Shown in pieces: positions 56,850-64,000 of a stretch of DNA of 64,000 bases. Location: assembly GCA_030847615.1 (NCBI GenBank), contig JAUMIR010000004.1:84661001-84725000 (forward strand). Reading direction: 5' to 3'. Made by a program: the position numbers and the translations under genes. Source of the DNA: Gambelia wislizenii (Eukaryota; Chordata; Lepidosauria; Squamata; Crotaphytidae). Position 1 is the first letter of the stretch, and each line of letters opens with the position of its first letter. The notes below the pieces were generated by a model, which did not search any database, had not been told where the DNA came from, and saw only the letters and a program-made list of their open reading frames with translations.

Positions 56850-57010
56850 GGGTTTTAGTCTGAACTTTAAAAGTGCTATCTAAGGTCCTGAATCTGTTCT
56901 GAGGACAAGGTTAGCATAATGGACAGAACCATTAAAATTTGGACTGAAACCCAGAACAGATTCACTGCCTCACTGATAAGGAAGCCATTAGCTGCCACTG
57001 TTTCTGCTGC
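56850..57010. repeat. Dispersed repeat related to 43590-43740
   Basis: 'gttttagtctgaactttaaa' and 'tttggactgaaacccagaac' form an inverted pair. The following 'gattcactgcctcactgata' and 'ccattagctgccactg' parallel the block after 43680. Confidence 0.55.
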
Positions 57011-57211
57011 CAAATTTGGCACTGCAGGTCCCACATCATTTGTTGCCCTCTTTGGTGTGTGTATATAAGAGCTTGGAAAAGTTGGACTATGGTGACTAGA
57101 GATTTCTGGGAGGTGTAGTCTACATACAAAAGAAGAACTTCAAATCGAGTGAACCCAGTGGGGAGGGATCAGGTGGTGGGCCTAGCAAAGAGCAACTGAT
57201 CATGTGGTTTT

Positions 57212-57464
57212 AGAAATACAGAAGCCTAAATGCCTTGAAGGCACTGGATTCTGTCTGATCTTGGAAGCTAAGCAGGATCAGGCCTGGCTAGTACTTGGAT
57301 GGAGGACTTCCAAGGAATGCCAGGTGTTGCAGGGTGTATTTTAGAGGAAGGTGCTGGCAAAACCACTTTTGAGTATTCCTTGCCAAAGAAAACCCTGTGA
57401 AATGCATGGGGTTACAAACAATTGTTAGGCAACTTTAAGGCATATACACCCAGAGAGAAATACA
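57212..57464 (+). mobile_element. 5S rRNA-headed SINE with 9-bp target duplication
   Basis: The perfect direct repeat 'agaaataca' at 57212-57220 and 57456-57464 flanks a full-length copy: 'gcctaaatgccttgaaggca', 'tctgatcttggaagctaagc', 'ggcctggctagtacttggat', then the shared tail 'aagaaaaccctgtgaaatgc' and 'catatacaccc'. Confidence 0.92.
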
Positions 57465-57469
57465 AGTGG

Positions 57470-58250
57470 GTTGCAGATGGACTTTCCAGACACATAAGCT
57501 GTAGTTTCTGGTGTGAGATATTATTTTCCACCTTGTGCCAATGTTTGCTCAAGTGGAATTTCATTCTGGCATTCCAGATTTCCTGCTGCAGCATCCTTTG
57601 CTTCCCATGCAGGAAGATGAAATGCTGTAGAGAGGGCAGAACAGATCTTGAGACAATCTGTGATCCATCTTTATCAACAGCAGTGGTGAGATGGAATCTG
57701 CCTTTGTTGTATCCCCCTACTTCCCCCACCTCTGACCCCAGAGTCCAAGAGTCTTGGAAGGCTGCCTACTTTGTCTGGCTGCTGGCACCAGCCCTGAAGC
57801 CAAGATCCTCAGTTAAACTGGGAAGAAAAACAGCATCAAATCGTGAGCAATCCAAGCTTTGTGGCTGATGGCCAAGCATCAATTACAGACAAAGCCTCTC
57901 TCTGAGGCATGGAGAGGAAATATTCCCACTGAGATAGGAGGAAAGCATTTGGAAGTTCGGTTTGCCTGAAAGCTGCACCTCTGAGTCCACATAATGACAT
58001 TGACTGCATTGCTGGGGCACCAATAATATTGCACTGCAAAACCTGTTTTCCAAAGTGCTTCTTGTGGTGATCGGTAGGAGCAGCTGCAAGAGTTTGGATT
58101 GGGGGAAAGATTCCAGGCATTCTGCACATGGTACCAGCCTCCTTGATGACCAAGGTATAGATCTCCTTAGTACAGAACACACCTTCAGTGAATCTACTGA
58201 CATTCTTGTACCTGAGTTGCAAAAATTTATTTTACCAGCTAGTCCAGCCA
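57470..58250. other. Unassigned open frames, no recognised gene
   Basis: Overlapping open frames of 128-148 codons occur on both strands (57422-57868 +, 58222-57836 -, 58203-57883 -). None shows a domain, repeat or splice context that I recognise. Overlap on both strands argues for chance. Confidence 0.3.
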
Positions 58251-58251
58251 G

Positions 58252-58330
58252 CTTATTTCATTACTATCCCACCTTTTCCCTAGATGCAGGACTCAAGGCG
58301 GCTTACAAAAGGTATAGATTAAAAGGATAA
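58252..58330 (+). mobile_element. LINE/SINE 3' tail fragment
   Basis: 'cattactatcccaccttttc' and 'ggactcaaggcggcttacaa' match the L2-like tail blocks at 10075 and 11100. Confidence 0.55.
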
Positions 58331-60289
58331 ACAAAGGCTGAGATAAGAACAAGGAGGTGATATGTTGTAAGGGGAAAGCTCGAGGACAGCGCATGGGTGG
58401 CCCAAGTCATTTTGCTGCCTGGGCCAAAGTAGTACATGGCACTGCATCCTCATCTATCTTGGTTCAGATGGATAGAACTCAGAGACAAGTTATACTAGTT
58501 CCCGAAACAGAAAAATCCTACAGACATCTCTTTCCCTACCTGGCATTAAAGATACAGCAAGAAGACACTGAAAGCAAACAGTTTCCTGACCCCTGTGATA
58601 CTTCAAATCTGCTGCCTGGTGGTAGGGCTGACCCTGGAATAGAGAGTGCTGGGAGCCACATCTGCTCTTGAAGTGTTCCTACCCACATCAGCAGGGATAT
58701 GGGGCCTAGTTGTGATGATTCGGTGGTGAGGGCATGGCACTTGGGAGCTGCTTAACCACATCCACTTCTCTAGCCAGCCTAAACAAAAGTCCTTTCTAAT
58801 CCATATGGGCAATTCAGATGTGAATGAGAATTCAATTTCTAAAACAAAAAAGGTGTGGCAGCAGTAAAAGAAAAGGACTATTCAAACACTGGAGGACTTG
58901 AACCAGTGACCGTAGGAGAGTGACTAAAAGAATATAATGAAGATGAATCCAAGTGCATGTATCGTTTACCCAAGCACTGGAATGCTGGTTGCTAACCTGG
59001 ATTTTAAAATACTCTCTGTTCCATATCTGCAATGTTTTTGCAAGGAAACTCCCAAGGCTGTTAGCAGACTCTGTTTACTGTTTCTGATTATTTAATACCT
59101 CTCAATTTCCCCATGCCTTCCTCCTTCCCCCTCTGCCCACCCATCTTTGGTTTTCTTCTTTAACTTTTGCTCAGGGTTTAGATAAGTTTGCCCAGGGTTC
59201 TATCAGAGCTTGACACCATGGGGAAGAGACTACAGTATTCTGTTACCCAGAGCATCTCTGCTTTTATAAATGCCTGCTCCACAGAGGCGATGCTCCCCTG
59301 CCCCCACTTACCATTTTATGCTGCCTATGAGGTTATTTTTGCAAAGGAAATGCATTTCTGCAATATCATCACCAAAGGATAAGCTATCAGGGAAACCCAT
59401 TTAGCTCTCTCTATAAAGATCACAGAACCCAGCAGGATCATTCTGTACACTAAACAACATTTCCATATAGACTATCTCGGGAGTTGTCATTAGAGTCTTC
59501 CTTATGCTGCCCTGCCAAATTTGATTGGCATTGGCAGGAAATGCTCACTTCTAGTTTCTTTTGTGCACTGAAACTTCTGCCTTCTTACCAGCACATATAA
59601 ATGCTTCAGTCCATTGCTGTGAAGCCTTGTGCTGGCTGCAGATTTAAATAGTTTCTATTAATTTTTTCCTCCTTAGTGAGAGTGGAAAGGGTGTAGCTGT
59701 GGGGTGGGGTGGGGTGGGAATGAGGGCACTGCCCCTCCAGCTAAGAATTCTGCTCCCACAAATTAAATTTTCCTTCAGCCGCTGAATTTCTACCATTGTA
59801 GAGTGAGACACTGAAAACCATTCACACCTACAGCTGGAATCTAGTATTTTTTCCTGTCCCTTTTCTTTGCTTGCCTAAACTTTGTTTCCAAATGCTCAGC
59901 TGAAGTTACTGCAATACTAGAAATGTAAGAACTAAAGGAACATGTCATGGCAGGGGCAGAATTCTTATTTGTGGGCTATGCTCTCCTTTTACACATCCCC
60001 TATAGCTACACGCCATTGAGGCATGAGCAGAAAGCTAGGTTGCATAGACGGTGCCACTTGGATTAATGAAGCTGAGGTGAGTATGCACACGTTCCATATG
60101 ACTGATTCTAAATCTGGCATGAAATAGGTTTTTTAAGCATCTCAGTTTATATTTATAGAAAAGGAAAAAGAGTGATGAATATAGGACTCAAAATGCAAGA
60201 GCCCTGCATTTGACATTTGCAGTCCCCTTTCCGCTCACAAACAATGGCATGGGAGCCATTTGCCACCATGCAACCAATGTTACTGGGGA
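58331..60289. other. Non-coding stretch, no recognised feature
   Basis: No exon, RNA gene or classified repeat was recognised. Confidence 0.35.
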
Positions 60290-60420
60290 GTGTGTCTAAG
60301 GGGGTATAATATGGAAGCACAAGACCCCAGGTTCCATCCCTGGCATCACAAGGCACCACAAGAAAACACTCCTGTCTGAAACTCTGGAGAGCTGCCACCA
60401 GTTGGTGAAGGTAGTTCTGA
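60290..60420 (+). mobile_element. tRNA-derived SINE fragment
   Basis: 'ccccaggttccatccctggc' (B-box region) followed by 'gaaactctggagagctgcca' and 'ccagttggtgaaggtag' matches the body of the family at 3720. Confidence 0.65.
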
Positions 60421-61325
60421 GCTTGATTAACCAGAAGAGGGAAAGAAAAAAAAAAGAAGTACATTTTCTGTGGTCTGAGTATGCAGCAGTTTGCTACACC
60501 TCCAACAACCTCTAGATTTGGACCAATTGTGTGGTTTCATGTCTTGTTTTGGCAGTCCCTGCCCCCCCGCCCGATTTAGATTGTTTTCAGATACATGTCT
60601 GGCATAGTCCCTGGAAAGCACGCATCATATTACACATAGCCCATACAAGCTCCACATGCAAGAACCTGCCAGGCTGTGTTGATAGAAGTGTGCTGTACCA
60701 TTTCAGAGTGCAGGTGAGATGCCATGTTTTGTATCTTCTTTTAAGATAGGGAAAGGGCCATGTGCTGGCTTATGACATGGTGTGAGTTTCATTTAAATTG
60801 CTGATTCCAGGATTTAGGAGAAGACATCACCATCAAAAAGCCCCCTTAAGCCAAAACAGGAGAAGAAATCAAGACTTAATTCACTCTCTGATCTTTGGTT
60901 CATACATGACAAATAGCTGTGGCACTTTTGGCACGGCACAGCCTTTGCTAGATGTGGGGCTCTAGTAAAAGATTGGCATCATCATGCAAGAGTTGTCCCC
61001 GAGTTTTTACATTTGTTCTATCCAGAGAAGCATTTAAAAATAAGGCCCAGAGCAGCAGGCCACCTTCCATCAGTTACGCATACCAACTCAAGTCTACCAG
61101 CTCATTCTGCATAATTGTGGATTGGCTGTGAAATCTGGTTTGCTTGTACAGAACAGCATTCCTCACCTGTTACATCAACACTTCAGTCCTAGACATGCTC
61201 ACCTGCAACTAAATCCCACTGAAATATTTACTTGTGTGAGCAGGGAGTAGGACAAGCACCCTAGGTCCTAATGGAGAACACCTGAACCATGTAAGTTGTC
61301 TGTCTAAAATAAAGCCAAGTGTTCC
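60421..61325. other. Non-coding stretch, no recognised feature
   Basis: No exon, RNA or classified repeat was recognised. Confidence 0.35.
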
Positions 61326-61329
61326 AGGG

Positions 61330-61440
61330 GTGGGCTGGAACACCTGTGCCCCCCCCCAAGGATGTTGGATTCCAGCTATCATTATTCCTGACCATTGGCC
61401 ATACTGCTGGGATTGATGGGATTCAGATTGCAAACATACA
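61330..61440. mobile_element. MITE family C, diverged
   Basis: 'ggatgttggattccagctat' pairs loosely with 'gatgggattcagattgcaaa' around 'ccattggccatactgctggg'. Confidence 0.45.
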
Positions 61441-62945
61441 GTGGTGAGCCAAATTTACTTAGAAAATGGAGAGCAGAAACCCAACACAGCCCTTTGCAAG
61501 CAACTCACCTTTAAGAATGAAAAATTCCATTCTCCAGTAGCCTGCAACATCACTTGCAAAATGGGCATCAATCCTCAGGCTACCATAAAGCCAGGGTTGG
61601 ACTTTCCCTTAGGCAGGGTGAGACAGCTGTTCCTCCTAACCTCCTCAGCTGTTTCCTCACTGTTGGAAGACAGAGCTGTATATGCCCTGGGGCCTGTCCT
61701 GGGGGCCCTAAACTAGACAGATCCTTCAAGTGCAGCAGAAGTAGGGTTGCCCAAGTGAAAACTGGATGGGACTCCTGTACCTTTAATGGAGGAGTTTTCA
61801 GCAGGTGTTGCTTGTTACCTGATTGTGTGACAACGCCTGCTGAAATTCCCTCTTCTACATAACCATTAAACATACAAGAGCCCTCTCTAGTTTTCAATCA
61901 GGCAACACTAAGTAGAGGATTTTGCTCCATCACCAGTGTTGAAATAAAAGTTCAACTACTATCAGCTTCTGTACACAGAATTTTATTTGCTACAGGCAGC
62001 AAAATGTCTTGGACTGGACTTGCACAGGCTGGGTCTCAAAGCAGGTAGAGATCCACATGTCTCACACTGCTGCAATAAAGTTTCAGGGATAAGAAGATCC
62101 CCCACTGTCTTCTGTGTATTCATTTGATAATTTATTTGTATTGGGAGGAGGAGCGTTTCCAAGTGAATGTTTTCCTTTACAGCTGAAGATAGTTTGTTGA
62201 ATCTTCTCTCTAGCACATGCCATAAACTCCTAGGAAGGAAAACTTTTGCCTCAGTGAAATTGCTTAGGTCATTAGCTCCTGGAATAAATCTGTTGCAGAC
62301 AATAAGGAAGGGGAGTGAGTGGAGACTTGCTAAACAGTCAGAAGGCTTGATTCTATTCACAAAGAAGAAAGAGGGAACAGGGCAAAAGTGGGGCAAATAT
62401 CCTATTTAGAGTGTTTGGATTTAACATAGAGCCTCCAGAGAAGAAAGAAGTTGGGAGGTGAAAGGATCTACCCTACCAAAAAGGGAAAAGGAGCCAGCAG
62501 AGGAGAGGAGATAAAAAGCAGTGAGAGAGGCATTAAAACAGACACACAGAGGAAAAGAGAGAGCGAGCGAGAATAAAGCACAGAATGAATTCACCATCCC
62601 CAAAATAGAATCTCCCATCACAGCATGTCTGTATTGTTGGTTTTTTGAACTTCTGAGTAGTTGTTGAATATAATGAGAACATTTTAGTAAATAAAGTCCT
62701 GTGAAGGGGGGCTCAACAAAACTGATGAGGCAAACACTTTTATCTGGGGAAACAGCCTGAATTGTCATCTAACAGTACAGTGCTGAAAGCAAGCAGATGT
62801 CAAGTTTGCTTTCTTATTTCCTTTCTGAACCAGCCCACTGTTCAGAAATAGTTTCTTTTAAAACAGTGAGAACTGAAGATACAATTTGTGTGGACTAATC
62901 ACAAAAGTGTGGCAAAGAAACAGAGGAACTTAAAGCTGAATCTAA
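61441..62945. other. Non-coding stretch, no recognised feature
   Basis: A 137-codon frame at 62396-61983 (-) has no family signature. Nothing else was recognised. Confidence 0.35.
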
Positions 62946-62949
62946 GCAT

Positions 62950-63260
62950 GGGGGAACTTTGTGCAATTTCAGTTTATTTTAGTCTGAAGAAGACCAAACC
63001 CATGCTAGAACTCTGTAAATATCTGATGGGCTGTCACAGAGAAGGCAATGAGTTCTTCTCTACTGCTCCAGAGGAGAGAACTAGAACTATGAACTAAGTT
63101 CTAGGACGGTAGATCTCAGCTGAACCTTAGCAGAAGGTCTTGATGGTAAGAGCAGCCAAGCTGTAGAAGGGAGGCTGGTGAATTCTTGAAGTCTTCAAGC
63201 AGAGAATGGACAGATTTCTGTTGCAGATATTCCTGCTCTGGATTTCCTTCAGTGAGTAGG
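62950..63260 (+). mobile_element. CR1 LINE 3' region
   Basis: The plus-strand frame around 62990-63097 reads C-H-R-E-G-N-E-F-F-S with A-P-E-E-R-T-R. Further on, after stops, L-E-V-F-K-Q-R-M-D-R-F-L is visible. These are conserved CR1 ORF2 end motifs in degenerate form. Confidence 0.75.
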
Positions 63261-63394
63261 GGGGAGGACTACTAGAAGAACAAGGCACAATTTCTGGCCC
63301 ATGGGCTGGTTCTAGATATGAGGCCTCCCCATTCCATTTGCTGAGGTCCTACCTCTTAAACCCCACACACATTGGCCTTGCCATCTGGAGCTGA

Positions 63395-63785
63395 CACCAT
63401 GAGGCTCCTCGAGCACCTTGAAGCAGCAGTTCCTGAAGACTTCTCTCACAGCTCACCAGGGTGATTTTGGTCAACATGAAGGGCCAATGCCTCTCCCGGT
63501 ATATATCTTAAGCATTTTGCCAAGGAGTCTTCTCAGTGTTCCATCTTTGAGAAGAACATATTATGTAGAGACCAATAAGAGTGCCTTCTCTGCTGTGGCA
63601 CGTGCTTGTGAAATGTCCTCTTGGTGGAGAGCTGAATGGTACTGACAGCCTCATTTTGACACCATGTTAAAACCTGGTTCTTTGCCTAAGCTTTCACGGC
63701 CTAGTAACTATAACTTGGATTTTACCAATGGGTTGTAGACTGTTTTGTTTTATTCTGTTGAATAAATAAATTATAAGTCTTTGAC
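63395..63785 (+). mobile_element. L2-type LINE 3' end
   Basis: A degenerate frame with S-A-F-S-A-V-A-R-A resembles the L2 C-terminal region. It is followed by 'gttttgttttattctgttga' and 'ataaataaatta', an L2-like AT-rich tail. Confidence 0.6.
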
Positions 63786-64000
63786 AGCTTCTGACTCCTG
63801 TTTTATACAGCAAACAAGTTATCACAGTAAGGAAGCACCTTGGTCATACTTTCATTTGGCTAAGTTCTGGAATGGTCATATTTGGAATGTCCAATAAGAA
63901 CATGTTCTATAACAGAGTAATCTGATGTTGGAGAAAATGGATGAGTTATTAACTCATTAAATGTAAATAGCTCATCTATTGCCATTTTTCCCAGCTGAGG

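Noticed and set aside
57836..58222. 128-codon minus-strand frame as a gene
   Set aside because: It overlaps equally long frames on the other strand and in another frame, with no domain and no splice or promoter context.
58880..58920. Possible tRNA on the minus strand ('ggttcaagtcc' B-box-like)
   Set aside because: The T-arm stem does not pair and no A box lies at the right distance.
1..64000. CRISPR arrays, operons or bacterial features
   Set aside because: The window is vertebrate nuclear DNA; direct repeats here are microsatellites and transposon duplications, not spaced arrays.

Overview
The window is vertebrate nuclear DNA, most likely from a squamate reptile (a lizard). One gene is split by long introns, a CpG-rich promoter sits in otherwise AT-rich DNA, and the repeats are a squamate-type mixture: SINEs with a 5S rRNA-derived head, tRNA-headed SINEs, BovB/RTE, CR1 and L2 LINEs, a Penelope-like element, a DIRS element and many palindromic MITEs. 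The species cannot be named from the sequence.

The only cellular gene I can support is KCNC4 (Kv3.4, a fast-inactivating voltage-gated potassium channel subunit), on the + strand. Coding exon 1 (9338-10000) lies in a CpG island of about 2.8 kb and carries the inactivation peptide, the T1 tetramerisation domain and the linker to S1. Exon 2 (22682-23624) carries S1-S6 and the pore. Exon 3 (27828-28013) carries most of the C-terminal tail. A candidate terminal exon (53617-53696) fits in phase and gives a 623-residue protein, followed by an AATAAA. Exons 1-3 are secure; exon 4 is an inference.

Layout: 1-7200 is upstream DNA with a head-to-head pair of Penelope-type terminal repeats, SINEs and MITEs. 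7205-10000 is the CpG island, 5' leader and exon 1. 10001-22681 is intron 1, with L2, BovB and an unclassified LINE. 23625-27827 is intron 2, with a CR1 carrying two nested MITEs. 28014-53616 would be intron 3, a dense pile of transposons: a solo LTR nested between MITEs, two LINE copies in opposite orientation, BovB, a Penelope-like element with its GIY-YIG endonuclease remnant, a DIRS remnant, an unclassified two-copy element with strong hairpins, and a hAT-type element. 53697-64000 is 3' UTR and downstream DNA with CR1, L2 and SINE remnants and no second gene that I recognise.

The elements interact in a readable way. The 5S-headed and tRNA-headed SINEs share a tail that resembles a BovB end, which suggests one LINE machinery mobilised both. 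Several insertions keep exact target-site duplications, so their ends can be placed to the base. The most unusual material is the Penelope-like element with inverted terminal repeats, the LINE family ending in a C2HC finger, and the hairpin-bearing two-copy element.
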